Origin: Burkholderia sp. WAC0059
GTDB lineage: Bacteria > Pseudomonadota > Gammaproteobacteria > Burkholderiales > Burkholderiaceae
Length of the DNA stretch: 64,000 bases
Reading direction: 5' to 3'
Assembly (NCBI RefSeq): GCF_002870125.1
Contig: NZ_PNEO01000010.1
Coordinates: 140,506 to 204,505, forward strand
The notes beneath the pieces were generated by a model. That model was not told the origin of the DNA, ran no database searches, and saw only the letters and a program-made list of their open reading frames with translations. Position numbers and translations under genes: made by a program. Of the stretch, positions 53,031-63,700 are shown one piece after another. Within the stretch, counting starts at the first letter, position 1, and every line of letters starts with the position of its first letter.

Positions 53031-53834
53031 CTACGTTTCGAAGAGCAGCCGCGCGGCGAAACGGCGATAGAGCCAGCTCGCGCAGGCCGAGCTCGTGTAC
53101 GTGCCGACGAAGGACCCGAACACCCGCAGACAGGCAATCCACCCCGGCGAAACCGGGACGCCGACGGATTTCGCGTGGACGTGCATGACGACGAACAGGG
53201 CGATCCAGACGGCGAGTATCGGCAGCCACGTCACGAAGTGAGCCGCGAAGATGCTCCAGACATGCTCGCGCGAATCGCGCCAGGCCGCGCGCCACGATGC
53301 CTGTCCGCCGATGGCGACGTGGCAGCCGAGCAGGCCGAATCTGAAGTACACGGCCAGCATGATGCACACGGCCGCCAGCGTCAGCACGACGACCAGGAAC
53401 TTCATGGCGAGCGGTCTCGCGGGCAGGCCCCACGCATGCAGGAGATGCGGGAGGCCGACAAGAACCGCGAGGACGATCGCGACGACGGGAATGCTCATGA
53501 TGAACCCGAGCATCACGTTGACGCGTACGTAGCGCAGCCAGGCCCTGAAGAATTCGCCGGACGAATCGCGCTCGTGATCGTCGAGCAGCATATACCGGAT
53601 GACGTACACGGACAGGGCGGTCCCGATCAGGGTCTGCAGGCCGACGAACATCGACGTCATGGCGTGCAGCCTGCCCGCCGCCAGCGGCGCGGCGACCGGA
53701 AAGGCGAGCCGGCCCAGATTCAGGATCAGCAGCGACACCAGCGAGGCGAACGCGACGCCCGGCCGGCGTGCCATCGCCACACATCCGCCCACCCATGCGC
53801 CCCTGACGCACTGCCCCAGCGTGATCGGTTCCAT
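53031..53834 (-). CDS. polytopic membrane protein of unknown function
   Basis: About 267 residues with six predicted membrane spans and a polar N-terminus; features include AMTSMFVGLQTLIGTALSVYVIRYML and MLAVYFRFGLLGCHVAIGG. The pattern (two initial spans, RYV motif, C-terminal Arg-rich tail) resembles glycerophosphoryl/BPSS1780-like membrane proteins loosely; I do not recognise a family. ATG 53834 is chosen over 53852; GGGGGAG lies just ahead, though closely spaced. Stands alone before the copper operon. Confidence 0.7.
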   Translation of the reverse strand: MEPITLGQCVRGAWVGGCVAMARRPGVAFASLVSLLILNLGRLAFPVAAPLAAGRLHAMTSMFVGLQTLIGTALSVYVIRYMLLDDHERDSSGEFFRAWLRYVRVNVMLGFIMSIPVVAIVLAVLVGLPHLLHAWGLPARPLAMKFLVVVLTLAAVCIMLAVYFRFGLLGCHVAIGGQASWRAAWRDSREHVWSIFAAHFVTWLPILAVWIALFVVMHVHAKSVGVPVSPGWIACLRVFGSFVGTYTSSACASWLYRRFAARLLFET

Positions 53835-54015
53835 TGCTCCCCCGTCGCCCATTTTTGCCTGGTTATCCGTCGCAATCGTCCGTCGACCCGTCCCGAAACG
53901 GCGGGCCGGCCCGGCGATTGCATCCGGATTGTGGGCGATCATTTTGTCGGTGTCGAATGGCGGCGGGTGCTTATTCGGCCGACATGAAGCCCCTCGCGAA
54001 GCATCGGCGACGGCG

Positions 54016-54699
54016 CTACGAGGCCCCGCCAGACGCGATGCGCATGACGATCTGCCGACGGCGCTCGAACGTATCGGCCGACTGCGCGCGCACTCTCGCC
54101 ACGATCGACGCGCCCGCGCGGTCGGGATGGCCCGCGTCGAACGGCGGCGCGGGCGCATATTCGAGTTCGAGCTGGATCGCCTCGGCTTCCTGAGCGCCGG
54201 CCACCTCGCCGGCGAGCGTCAGCGCGAAGTCGATGCCGGCGGTCACGCCTCCGCCCGTGATGAGATTGCCGTCGCGCACGACCCGCTCGTGCACCGCGAT
54301 CGCCCCCAGCGGCTCGAGCAATTCGTGGAAGGCCCAATGCGTCGTGGCGCGCCGTCCGCGCAGCAGTCCCGCCGCGCCGAGCACGAGCGCTCCGGTGCAG
54401 ACCGACGTGACGTAGCGGGCCCCGGCTGCCTGGCGGCGCAGGAAGTCGAGCGTCTGCCGATCCTCCATCAGGGCGGCGATGCCGATTCCGCCCGGCACGC
54501 ACACGACGTCGAGCGGCGGGCAGGCATCGAACGTCGTGTCCGGCGTCAGCACGAGACCGCTGCTCGCGGCGAACCGGTCGAGCGTCTTCCAGACCAGATG
54601 GGTCTTCGCACCCGGCAGCGCGGCCAGCACGTCGTGCGGCCCGGCGAGATCGAGATGCTGAACCTGGGGAAACAGCAGAAAGCCGACATGGAGCGTCAT
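54016..54699 (-). CDS. DJ-1/PfpI-family protein, isonitrile hydratase-like
   Basis: A 227-residue class I glutamine amidotransferase-like protein. The nucleophile elbow is SVCTGALVLGAAGLL (Cys about 100), and AGLLRGRRATTHW and ITGGGVTAGIDFAL follow; this pattern is that of isonitrile (cyclohexyl isocyanide) hydratases and the N-terminal half of GlxA regulators. Enzyme or ligand-binding role is not decided. Divergent from the GlxA regulator at 54822, which probably controls it. Confidence 0.88.
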   Translation of the reverse strand: MTLHVGFLLFPQVQHLDLAGPHDVLAALPGAKTHLVWKTLDRFAASSGLVLTPDTTFDACPPLDVVCVPGGIGIAALMEDRQTLDFLRRQAAGARYVTSVCTGALVLGAAGLLRGRRATTHWAFHELLEPLGAIAVHERVVRDGNLITGGGVTAGIDFALTLAGEVAGAQEAEAIQLELEYAPAPPFDAGHPDRAGASIVARVRAQSADTFERRRQIVMRIASGGAS

Positions 54700-54791
54700 G
54701 GCGATACCTCGGACGATGGAGGGGAAAAAACGCCGGCAGGTTGCGGGCCGACGGCGATGGACAGATCCAATGTACGCGGGTAAGGTGTGGC

Positions 54792-54808
54792 GGAATTGCC
54801 ATAATTCC
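54792..54808. promoter_or_regulatory. 17-bp palindrome between the divergent DJ-1 and GlxA genes
   Basis: GGAATT / AATTCC with a 5-base centre (GCCAT). Located 14 bases before the GlxA ATG in the 122-base shared gap, where a divergent regulator would bind. Confidence 0.55.
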
Positions 54809-54821
54809 CACGTTTACCGCC

Positions 54822-55808
54822 ATGGCCGACGCACCCCGATCGATTCTCGTGCTGGCCTTTCCGGACGTGCAACTGCTCGACGTCTCGGGACCGCTGCAGG
54901 TTTTCGCGTCGGCCGGCAAGCTCGCGCGGCAACGCGGCCTGCCCGCCCCCTATGCGCCGCGCGTCGTCGCCGCGCAATCCGGCGCCGTCGTCTCGTCGGC
55001 CGGGCTCGGCCTGCTTGCCGAAGCGCTGCCGGGCGGAGAGCGCCCCGTCGATACGCTGGTCGTCGCGGGTGGCGACGGCGTCTACGAAGCGGCACGGGAC
55101 GCGCGGCTGATCCGCTGGGTACGGCGGCAGGCCGCCCGCTCGCGACGCGTCGCGTCCGTGTGCACGGGCGCGTTCCTGCTCGCGCAGGCCGGGCTGCTCG
55201 ACGGACGCCGGGTCGTCACGCACTGGAACCACTGCCGCCAGCTCGCGCAACGCTATCCGGCACTGCGCGTCGATCCCGACCCGATCTTCATTCGCGACGG
55301 AGCCGTCTGGACCTCGGCGGGCGTCACGGCGGGCATCGACCTCGCCCTCTCGCTCGTCGAGGACGATCTGGGGCGCGCCCTCGCCCTCGACGTGGCCCGC
55401 GACCTCGTGGTTTTTCTGAAGCGCCCCGGCGGCCAGGCGCAATTCAGCGCGCCTCTGTCGATGCAGAAGGAAAGCGACCGGTTCGCCGAGCTGCATGCCT
55501 GGATGGCCGGGCATCTCGCCGCGGATCTGTCCGTGCCCGCCCTCGCCGGGCGGGCCGGCATGAGCGAGCGCAGTTTCATGCGGCACTACCGGACGGAAAC
55601 GGGCCGTACGCCGGCGCGCGCCGTCGAGCAGATTCGCGTCGAGGCCGCGCAACGGCAGTTGGGAGAGACGTCGTGGTCGGTGAAACGGATTGCCGCCCGC
55701 TGCGGATTCGGCAGCGAGGAAACCATGCGGCGTAGCTTCGTGCGCGCCATCGGCGTCACGCCGCAGGCCTATCGGGAACGCTTCGCGTCGGGACGGTCGT
55801 CGGGATGA
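54822..55808 (+). CDS. GlxA-type AraC-family regulator with DJ-1/PfpI domain
   Basis: A 328-residue fusion. The N-terminal DJ-1/PfpI domain (about 5-185) has ILVLAFPDVQLLDVSGPLQVF, SVCTGAFLLAQAGLLDG and VTAGIDLALSLVEDDLG; the C-terminal AraC DNA-binding domain (about 220-320) has two helix-turn-helix units (MSERSFMRHYRTETGRTPARAVEQIRVEAA and IAARCGFGSEETMRRSF). The ATG at 54822 begins right at the domain; no strong ribosome site. Expected to regulate the divergent isonitrile hydratase-like gene. Confidence 0.93.
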   Translation: MADAPRSILVLAFPDVQLLDVSGPLQVFASAGKLARQRGLPAPYAPRVVAAQSGAVVSSAGLGLLAEALPGGERPVDTLVVAGGDGVYEAARDARLIRWVRRQAARSRRVASVCTGAFLLAQAGLLDGRRVVTHWNHCRQLAQRYPALRVDPDPIFIRDGAVWTSAGVTAGIDLALSLVEDDLGRALALDVARDLVVFLKRPGGQAQFSAPLSMQKESDRFAELHAWMAGHLAADLSVPALAGRAGMSERSFMRHYRTETGRTPARAVEQIRVEAAQRQLGETSWSVKRIAARCGFGSEETMRRSFVRAIGVTPQAYRERFASGRSSG

Positions 55809-55853
55809 AACCGGCAAACGCGGGCGCGCCGGGCTGCGCGTCCGTGCCCGCCG

Positions 55854-57413
55854 TCAGTTCGCGGCGCTTGTCGCGCTCGCAGTGCTTGCCGTGCTCGCGG
55901 CGCTTGCCGCGGCGGCGGCGCTCGCGCTCTTGCGCGCCGCGCCGTCGCCCTCGCAGCGGGCATGGCGCGGATCGCACAGCTCATCGGCCGACCAGCCGCC
56001 GCCGAGATCGCCGATCAGCGAGGCCGTGTCGAGCAGGCGCTGCTGCTGCACGCTCAGCGCGCTTTCCTGGGTGCTGAGCTGCGTGGCCTCGGCCGTCGCC
56101 ACCGTGGTGTAGTCCACCGTGCCGGCCTCGTATTCGTTCTGCGCAATTTCGGTGCCGTGCGTTGCGTCCGTGACGGCCGCGTCGAGCACGCCCGCCTGCT
56201 GCTCGAGGATGCGCAGACCCGAAAGATCGTCCTCGACGTTCTGGAACGCGCCGAGCACGGTGCCCCGGTAGTTAGCGACGGCCGCGTCGTAGCTGGCCCG
56301 CGCGGCGGCAACCTCGCCGCTGCGCTCGCCGCCGTCGAAAATCGTCTCGTTCGCGCTGGCGCCGAGCGACCAAACGTAATTGGCCACGTGCAGCAGGCCG
56401 CCCAACGGCGACTGCGTGAAGCCGTCGAGCGCCGAGAGCGAAATCGCCGGATACCAGGCCGCGACGGCGACGCCGATCGAGGCATTCTCGGCGGCCATCT
56501 GGCGCTCGGCGACGGCGATGTCGGGCCGGCGCTGCAGCAACGTCGAGGGCACGCCGGCCGGCACGAGCGGCAGCGCCGGCAGCGCCGCGCTGTGCGGAAT
56601 GTCGAGCTCCTCGGGATTCTTGCCGACGAGCACGGCGATCGCGTGCACGTACTCGGCGCGCGAGACGCCGAGCGCGATCAGGCTCGACTGCGCGTTCTCG
56701 AGCTGCGTGCGCGCGGCAATGAGGTCCGACGGCGGCACCGTGCCGGCCCGGTCCTGGTCGGCGACGACGCGCAGATACTGCTGATAGGCCTCGACCGTAT
56801 GCGTGAGCAGGTCGATGTTGGCGTCGGCGACGCGCAGGTTGATGACCGCCGTGGCAAGCGCGATCTGCTCGGAAAGCGTCGCGTTGGCGAGCGTCGCCTG
56901 ACTGGCCTCGGCCGTCGCCGCGTTCTCCTCGATGGTGCGGCGCACCTGCCCCCAGACGTCGAGGTTCCAGCTCACGTCGCCTTCGAGCGAGCCGGCGTTG
57001 TTGATGCGCGCGAGATTGCCGAGGCCCGCGCTCGCCGTCCCCGTGCCGAGACTGCCCGACGAGGTACGCTCGCGCGTGGCCGACCCGGTCACGCCGATGG
57101 TCGGGAACAGCGAGCTGCGCGCGATCCGCACTTCGGCGAGCGCTTCCTGGTAGTTCGCGTAGTCCTGGCGGACAGTCTGGTTCGACACCGAGACGAGCGG
57201 CTCGAACGTGTCGAGCAGCGGGTCGTTGAACGCGGTCCACCACTCGCCCTTCGGGCCTTCGGCCGCGGGCGCGGCCTGGGTCCAGCCGGGCAGTTCCTTC
57301 CAGGCGGTCGGCGCGGTCACGTCGGGCCGGCGATAGTTGGGGCCGACCATGCAGCCGCTGACGAGCAGCGCGAGCGAGGCGGCCAGGACGGTGCGGGAAG
57401 TTTTCATGTTCAT
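55854..57413 (-). CDS. outer-membrane efflux lipoprotein (NodT/OprM family)
   Basis: A 519-residue TolC-type channel with a lipobox (LLVSGC, Cys about 22), N-terminal YRRPDVTAPTAW and two repeats of the outer-membrane efflux domain; WNLDVWGQVRRTIEE and LLQRRPDIAVAERQMAA are characteristic. It closes the RND pump. ATG 57413 overlaps the mdtC stop (ATGA). Oddity: a low-complexity tail of about 25 Ala/Ser/Thr after ARCEGDGAARKS, beyond the normal domain end. Confidence 0.93.
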   Translation of the reverse strand: MNMKTSRTVLAASLALLVSGCMVGPNYRRPDVTAPTAWKELPGWTQAAPAAEGPKGEWWTAFNDPLLDTFEPLVSVSNQTVRQDYANYQEALAEVRIARSSLFPTIGVTGSATRERTSSGSLGTGTASAGLGNLARINNAGSLEGDVSWNLDVWGQVRRTIEENAATAEASQATLANATLSEQIALATAVINLRVADANIDLLTHTVEAYQQYLRVVADQDRAGTVPPSDLIAARTQLENAQSSLIALGVSRAEYVHAIAVLVGKNPEELDIPHSAALPALPLVPAGVPSTLLQRRPDIAVAERQMAAENASIGVAVAAWYPAISLSALDGFTQSPLGGLLHVANYVWSLGASANETIFDGGERSGEVAAARASYDAAVANYRGTVLGAFQNVEDDLSGLRILEQQAGVLDAAVTDATHGTEIAQNEYEAGTVDYTTVATAEATQLSTQESALSVQQQRLLDTASLIGDLGGGWSADELCDPRHARCEGDGAARKSASAAAAASAASTASTASATSAAN

Positions 57414-60400
57414 GCGCTTGCATCCGTACGGCGGTTCCACGGCAGGCCGGCGGACCACCGGGCAAGCCGTGCGCGGACACGGTCGAGGTACAGGTAGATG
57501 ACCGGCGTCGTGTAGAGCGTGAAAACCTGGCTGAGAATCAGGCCACCCATCACGGTGACCCCGAGCGGCTGGCGCAGCGACGCGCCCTGGCCGATGCCGA
57601 TCGCGAGCGGCACCGCGCCGAGCACGGCGGCCGTCGTCGTCATCAGGATCGGCCTCAGCCGCACCACGGCGGCCGCGTGGATGGCCCCGCGGGCGTCCAG
57701 CCCCTCCTTGCGCTGCATCTGGATGGCGACGTCGACCATCATGATGCCGTTCTTCTTCACGATCCCGATCAGCAGGATCATGCCGATCAACGCGATCACC
57801 GAGAACGGCGTGCCGAAGATCAGCAGCGCAAGCGTGGCGCCGATCCCGGCAGAGGGCAGCGTCGAGAGGATCGTGAGCGGGTGGATCGTGTTCTCGTAGA
57901 GCACGCCGAGCACGATGTAGACCACGACGAGCGCCGCGAGCACGAGGAGCGGCACGGCGCCCATCGACTGCGCGTAGGCCTGGGCCGCGCCCGCGAACGC
58001 GCCGTGGATCGAGGCCGGCATGTCGATGGCGCGGGTCGCCTCCTGGATGGCGTCGGCCGCCGCGCTCAGCGAGCCGCCCGGCGGCAGGTTGAACGAGATC
58101 GTACCGGCTACCTGGCCGCTCTGGTGGTTCACCTGGGTCGCCGTATGGCTGTTCAGGTAGCTGACCATGGTCGGCAACGGCACCATCGTCTCGGCCGCCG
58201 TGCTGTCCGCGCTACCGCTCGAACTGCCGCCCTTGCTGTTGGAAATGCTGTTGGTGAGCTGGTTCGCCTCGGCGTTCGAGTTCAGCGAGTTCGTGCTCGC
58301 CCCCGTCGTCGACGTGCCGACGGCCACGGGCTGCTGGACCGCCGTGACGGTGCCGCCCGGCATCTGCGTCTGGTTCGTGCCCGAGGGGTTGCCCGCCGCC
58401 GCGCTCAGGAACACCTGGTTGAGCGACTCCGGATACTGCCAATACTTCGGCGCCACCTCCATCACCACGAAATACTGGTTGAGCGGATTGTAGATCGTCG
58501 AGACCGTGCGCTGGCCGAACGAGTCGTAGAGCACGCTGTCGATCTGGTTCGGCTCGAAGCCGTAGCGCATCGCGGTGCTGCGGCTGATGCTGAGATAGGT
58601 CTGCAGGCCGTTCTGCTGGAGGTCCGAGTTCACGTCCAGCAACCGGTTGCGATACTGGCCCTTGCCGAGCTCGGTCACGAGCTTCGGCACCCAGTTGAAG
58701 AGCGCGTCGGCGTCGTCGCTCGTGAGCGTGTACTGATACTCGGCCGCCGACTGCCGGCCGCCGATGCGCAGATCCTGCTGGGCCTGCAGGAAGAGCCGCG
58801 CGCCCGATACGGCGTTGAGCTTCGGCCGCAGGCGGTTGACGACCCCGGAGGCCGAAATGCCGCGCTCGGCGAGCGGCTTGAGCTCGATGAACACGTTGGC
58901 CGTGTTGAGCGCGCGGCCGCCCGTGAAGCCGGCGACGGACTGCACCGCCGGGTCTTTCTGCACGATGGCCTGAAGCTGCGCGAGCTTCTTCTCCATGGAC
59001 GGGAACGAGATGCTCTGGTCGGCGATGATCTGCCCGATCAGGATGCCCGTGTCCTGCTCCGGAAAGAACGTGGCCGGCAGCAGCCGGAAGAGGAAGACGT
59101 TGAGCACGAGCAGCGCGATCAGCACGAGCACGACGAGCAGCGAGTGATCGAGCACGGCGGTAAGCGAGCGCGAGTACGCGTCGGTGAAGCGCTCGAACTG
59201 CCGCTCGATCCAGCCCGCGATACGCGCCCAGCGCCCGCCCGACGCCCCCTGCTGTTGCGCCTGCTGGTGCTTCAGCAGGTACGCGCACATGGTCGGCGTG
59301 ATCGTGAGCGAGATGAGGAGCGAGAACAGGATCGCGATCGACAGCGTCACCGCGAACTCGTGGAACAACAGCCCGACGATGCCCGGCATCAGCAGGATCG
59401 GCAGGAACACCGCGATCAGCGAGAGGCTCATCGAGATCACCGTGAAGCCCACCTCGCCGCTGCCGCGCAGCGCGGCCTCCTTCGGCGAAAGGCCCAACTC
59501 CATGTGGCGCACGATGTTCTCGAGCACCACCACGGCGTCGTCGACCACGAAGCCCGTGCCGATCGTCAGCGCCATCAGCGAGAGGTTGTCGATGCTGTAG
59601 CCGAGCAGGTACATCGGCCCGAACGTGCCGATGATGGACAGCGGCAGCGCGACGGCCGGAATCAGCGTGGCGCGCGGCGAGAGCAGGAACACGAAAACGA
59701 CGCCGACGACGAGCAGCACGGCGATGAAGAGCGTGCGCTCGGTGTCGCCCACCGAGGCGCGCACCGACTCGGAGCGGTCGACCGCCACGTTGACGTGGAT
59801 GTCGCTCGGCAACGCCGCCTCGATCGAGGGCAGGCGCTCGCGGATCTGCCGCACGGTATTGACGACGTTGCTGCCCGGCAGCGGATAGACGATCACGAGC
59901 ACGGCCGACTGGCCGTTGTAGAGGCCCGCATTGCGGATGTTCTCGTTCGAATCGACGACCGAGGCGACGTCGCGCAGGAACACCGGCGCGCCGTCGCGAT
60001 AGGCGACGACGAGGTTGCGGTACGGCGCGGCCTTGCTGATCTGGTCGTTCGAAATGATCTCGTAGCGCTGGCTGCCCTCGTTGAGGTGCCCCTTCGCGCT
60101 GTCCGCGTTGGCCGCGCTGATCGCCGCGCGCACGTCCTCGAGGCCGATGCCGTAGCTGTTGAGCTTGCCCGGCTCGAGCTCGACGCGCACCGACGGCAGC
60201 GCGCCGCCGCCGAGCGTGATCTCGCCGACGCCGTCCACCTGCGAGAGCTGCTGCTGGAGAACCGAGTCGGCCGAGTCGTAGAGCTGCGCCTTCGTGAGCG
60301 TGTTCGAGGTCAACCCGAGCACCATGATCGGCGACTCGGCCGGGTTGTACTCGCGATAGCTCGGGTTGCTGCGCAGCGTCGTCGGCAGGTCCGCGCGGGC

Positions 60401-60742
60401 CGCCTGGATCGCCGCCTCGACGTCGCGGGCCGCGCCGTTGATGTCGCGGTTCAGCCCGAACATGACGACGATCATCGACGAGCCCACGTAGCTGATCGAC
60501 GTGAGCTCGTTCACGTCGGCGATCGAGCCGAGCCGCCGCTCCAGCGGCTCGGCCACCGTGGACGCCATGATGTTCGGACTCGCGCCGGCCATGTTCGCCT
60601 GCACGACGATGACCGGATAGGCCACGTTCGGCAGCGGGGCGACGGGCAGCCGGAAGTACGCGAGGATGCCGGACAGCGCGATCGCGACCGCCAGCAGGCT
60701 GGTCGCGACCGGGCGCCGGATGAACAGCGCCGAAATGTTCAC
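57410..60742 (-). CDS. mdtC: RND multidrug efflux transporter subunit MdtC-type
   Basis: A 1110-residue RND pump of the hydrophobe/amphiphile class: NISALFIRRPVATSLLAV at the start, charged residues in GTGFVVDDAVVVLENIV and the proton relay around IGIVKKNGIMMVDVAIQMQR and RPILMTTTAAVLGAVPLA. An unusual Ser/Thr/Asn-rich insert of about 70 residues (about 783-850, after NPSGTNQTQMPGG) lies in the periplasmic part and makes the protein about 80 longer than MdtC. Start GTG at 60742 overlapping the mdtB stop (GTGA). Confidence 0.93.
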   Translation of the reverse strand: MNISALFIRRPVATSLLAVAIALSGILAYFRLPVAPLPNVAYPVIVVQANMAGASPNIMASTVAEPLERRLGSIADVNELTSISYVGSSMIVVMFGLNRDINGAARDVEAAIQAARADLPTTLRSNPSYREYNPAESPIMVLGLTSNTLTKAQLYDSADSVLQQQLSQVDGVGEITLGGGALPSVRVELEPGKLNSYGIGLEDVRAAISAANADSAKGHLNEGSQRYEIISNDQISKAAPYRNLVVAYRDGAPVFLRDVASVVDSNENIRNAGLYNGQSAVLVIVYPLPGSNVVNTVRQIRERLPSIEAALPSDIHVNVAVDRSESVRASVGDTERTLFIAVLLVVGVVFVFLLSPRATLIPAVALPLSIIGTFGPMYLLGYSIDNLSLMALTIGTGFVVDDAVVVLENIVRHMELGLSPKEAALRGSGEVGFTVISMSLSLIAVFLPILLMPGIVGLLFHEFAVTLSIAILFSLLISLTITPTMCAYLLKHQQAQQQGASGGRWARIAGWIERQFERFTDAYSRSLTAVLDHSLLVVLVLIALLVLNVFLFRLLPATFFPEQDTGILIGQIIADQSISFPSMEKKLAQLQAIVQKDPAVQSVAGFTGGRALNTANVFIELKPLAERGISASGVVNRLRPKLNAVSGARLFLQAQQDLRIGGRQSAAEYQYTLTSDDADALFNWVPKLVTELGKGQYRNRLLDVNSDLQQNGLQTYLSISRSTAMRYGFEPNQIDSVLYDSFGQRTVSTIYNPLNQYFVVMEVAPKYWQYPESLNQVFLSAAAGNPSGTNQTQMPGGTVTAVQQPVAVGTSTTGASTNSLNSNAEANQLTNSISNSKGGSSSGSADSTAAETMVPLPTMVSYLNSHTATQVNHQSGQVAGTISFNLPPGGSLSAAADAIQEATRAIDMPASIHGAFAGAAQAYAQSMGAVPLLVLAALVVVYIVLGVLYENTIHPLTILSTLPSAGIGATLALLIFGTPFSVIALIGMILLIGIVKKNGIMMVDVAIQMQRKEGLDARGAIHAAAVVRLRPILMTTTAAVLGAVPLAIGIGQGASLRQPLGVTVMGGLILSQVFTLYTTPVIYLYLDRVRARLARWSAGLPWNRRTDASA

Positions 60743-63700
60743 GGCGCGCTCCCCGCGGGGCCCTCACTGGACCGCCGCCGGCGCCCGAAGCGCTGGCCGA
60801 GCCGGTCGAAGAGCAGATAGATCACAGGCGTCGTGAAGAGCGTGAGCAACTGGCTCACGGTCAGGCCGCCGATGATCGCGAGGCCGAGCGGCCGGCGCAG
60901 CTCCGAGCCCGTGCCGGTGCCGAGCAGCATCGGCAGCGCGCCCAGCATGGCCGCGAGCGTGGTCATCAGGATCGGCCGGAAGCGCAGCAGCGACGCCTCG
61001 AAGATCGCGTCGTACGAGGACTTGCCGTGCTCGCGCTCGGCTTCGAGCGCGAAGTCCACGATCATGATGGCGTTCTTCTTGACGATGCCGATGAGCAGCA
61101 CGATGCCGATGATGCCGATCACGTCGAGGTCGCTGCCGGCAATCATCAGCGCGAGCAGCGCGCCGATGCCGGCCGAGGGCAGCGTCGAGAGGATCGTCAC
61201 CGGGTGGACGTAGCTCTCGTAGAGCACGCCGAGCACGATGTAGACCGCCACGAGCGCCGCGACCAGCAAGTAGACCTCGCTCGAGAGCGAGTCCTCGAAC
61301 GCCTGGGCCGCGCCCTGGAACGTCGAGGTGATCGACGGCGGCAGGTTCACCTGCTGCTCGACCTTGCGGATCTCGCTGACGGCCGCGCTCAGCGAGGCGC
61401 CGTGCGCGAGGTTGAACGAGATCGTCACCGACGGGAACTGCGCGAGGTGGCTGATCATCAGCGGCGAATGCGTGACGCTGATCGTCGCGACCGCCGAGAG
61501 CGGCACTTGCCCGCTGCTGCTCGTCTGGCTCGGCAGGTAGAGGTTGCCGAGCGACTCGACGGTCGGCAGCGCCTCGGGCTTGGCCACGAGAATGACCCGG
61601 TACTGGTCCGACTGCTGGAAGATGGTCGAGACGATGCGCTGGCCGAGCGCGTCGTAGAGCAGGTTGTCGACGGTCGCGGCCGTGATACCGTAGCGCGCGG
61701 CCAGTTGCCGGTTCAGCTCGACGTCGATGCTGAGGCCGTCGGTGTTCAGGTCGCTCGTGACGTCGGTGATCGACGGCACCTGCCTCATCTTCGCGATGAG
61801 CGCCGGCACGTACTTGTTGAACGCCTGCTGGTTCGGCCCGCGCAGCACGAAGCTGTACTGGTTGCGCGACACCGTGGTGTCGAGCGTGAGGTCCTGCTCG
61901 GGCTGCAGGTAGAGCCGGATGCCCGGCACCTGCGTGACCTCGCCCTCGATGCGCCGCGCGATCTGCGCGGCCGTCAGCGAGCGGCGGTCGTGATCGCGCA
62001 GGTTGATGAGGAAGCGGCCGTTGTTCAGCGTCGGGTTGGTCCCGTCGATGCCGACGTAGGACGTGAGCGAGACCACGTCCGGGTCCTTCAGGATGAGGTC
62101 GGCGAGCGCGGCCTGGCGCTTCGCCATCTCGAAGTAGGACACCGAGTTGTCGGCCACCGTGATCCCCTGGATCACGCCGACGTCCTGCACCGGGAAGAGC
62201 CCCTTCGGAATGACGACGTAGAGCACGAGGGTCAGCACCACCGTGCCCGTCGCGACGCACAGCGTCAGCACCTGGTGGTCGAGCACCCAGCGCAGCCCGC
62301 GCTCGTAGGCGGCAAGCGTGCGCTCGAAAATGCCCTCGCTGAAGCGCTCGAAGCGGCTCGGCGCACGCTGCGCCTGCGCGCGCAGGATGCGGGCGCAGAG
62401 CATCGGCACCACCGTGAGCGACACCACGGCCGATATGACGATCGTCACCGCGAGCGTGACGGCGAACTCGCTGAAGAGCCGGCCGATCACGCCGCCCATG
62501 AAGAGCAGCGGGATCAGCACCGCGATCAGCGAGATCGTCAGCGAGAGAATCGTGAAGCCGATCTGTCCCGCGCCCTCGAGCGCAGCCTCGAGCGGACTCT
62601 TGCCCTCCTCCAGATAGCGCACGATGTTCTCGATCATGACGATCGAGTCGTCGACCACGAAACCGGTGGCGATGATGAGCGCCATCAGCGAGAGGTTGTC
62701 GATCGAGTAGTTGAGCTCGTACATCACCGCGAGCGTGCCGATCAGCGAAACCGGCACCGAGATGCTCGGGATGATCGTGGCCGGCACGTTGCGCAGAAAC
62801 ACGAAGATCACGAGCACGACGAGCACGATCGAGAGCAGGAGCTCGAAGGCCGCGTCCGACACCGACGAGCGGATCACGCCGGTGCTGTTGGAGACGACCG
62901 TGACCTGCATGCCCGCGGGCAGCGTGGACTCGAGCGTCGGCAGCTCCCGCATGATCTGGCCTACCGTGGCGATCACGTTCGCGCCGGGCTGGCGCTGGAT
63001 GTTCAGCACGATGGCCGGCTGCCGGTTGTACCAGGCGCCCTGCTCGACGTCCTCGGCCGCCGACGACACGCGGGCCACGTCGCGCAGATAGACGGGCGCG
63101 CCGTTCTGGTAGGCGATGACGCTGTTCAGGTAGTCGTTCGGGTCCGAGATCTGGTCGTTCGCGTTGATCGTGTAGTCGAGCTCGGGGCCGTCGAAGTTGC
63201 CTTTCGGCTGGCTGACGTTGATGTCGGCGAGCAGCGTGCGCAGGTCGTCGATGTTCAGGCCGTAGGCGGCCAGCTTCTGCGGGTCCGCCTCGACGCGCAC
63301 GGCCGGCACGTTGCCGCCCGCCGTCGTCACGAGGCCGACGCCCTGCACTTCGGAAATCTTCGTCGCGAGGCGGTTGTTGGCCGCGTCCTGCAACTGCGTG
63401 AGCGACATCGACTTCGAGGTGATCGCGAGCGTCAGGATCGGCTGGTCGGCCGGGTTCACCTTCGCGTAGGTCGGCGGCGCGGGCAGGCCCGTCGGCAGGT
63501 AGCTGTTGGCCGCGTTGATGGCCTGCTGGACGTCCTGCTCGGCGACGTCGAGGTTCAGCGAGAGGTCGAACTGCAGCGTGATGACCGAAGCGCCCTCGGA
63601 GCTGTAGGAGACCATCTGCTGCAGGCCCGGAATCTCGCCGAGCTGCACCTCGAGCGGCGCGGTCACCGTCGTGGCCATCACCTCCGGGCTCGCGCCCGGA

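Noticed and set aside
57677..60820. Thousand-codon antisense frame opposite mdtC
   Set aside because: Shadow of the RND gene; repetitive Arg/His/Asp composition.
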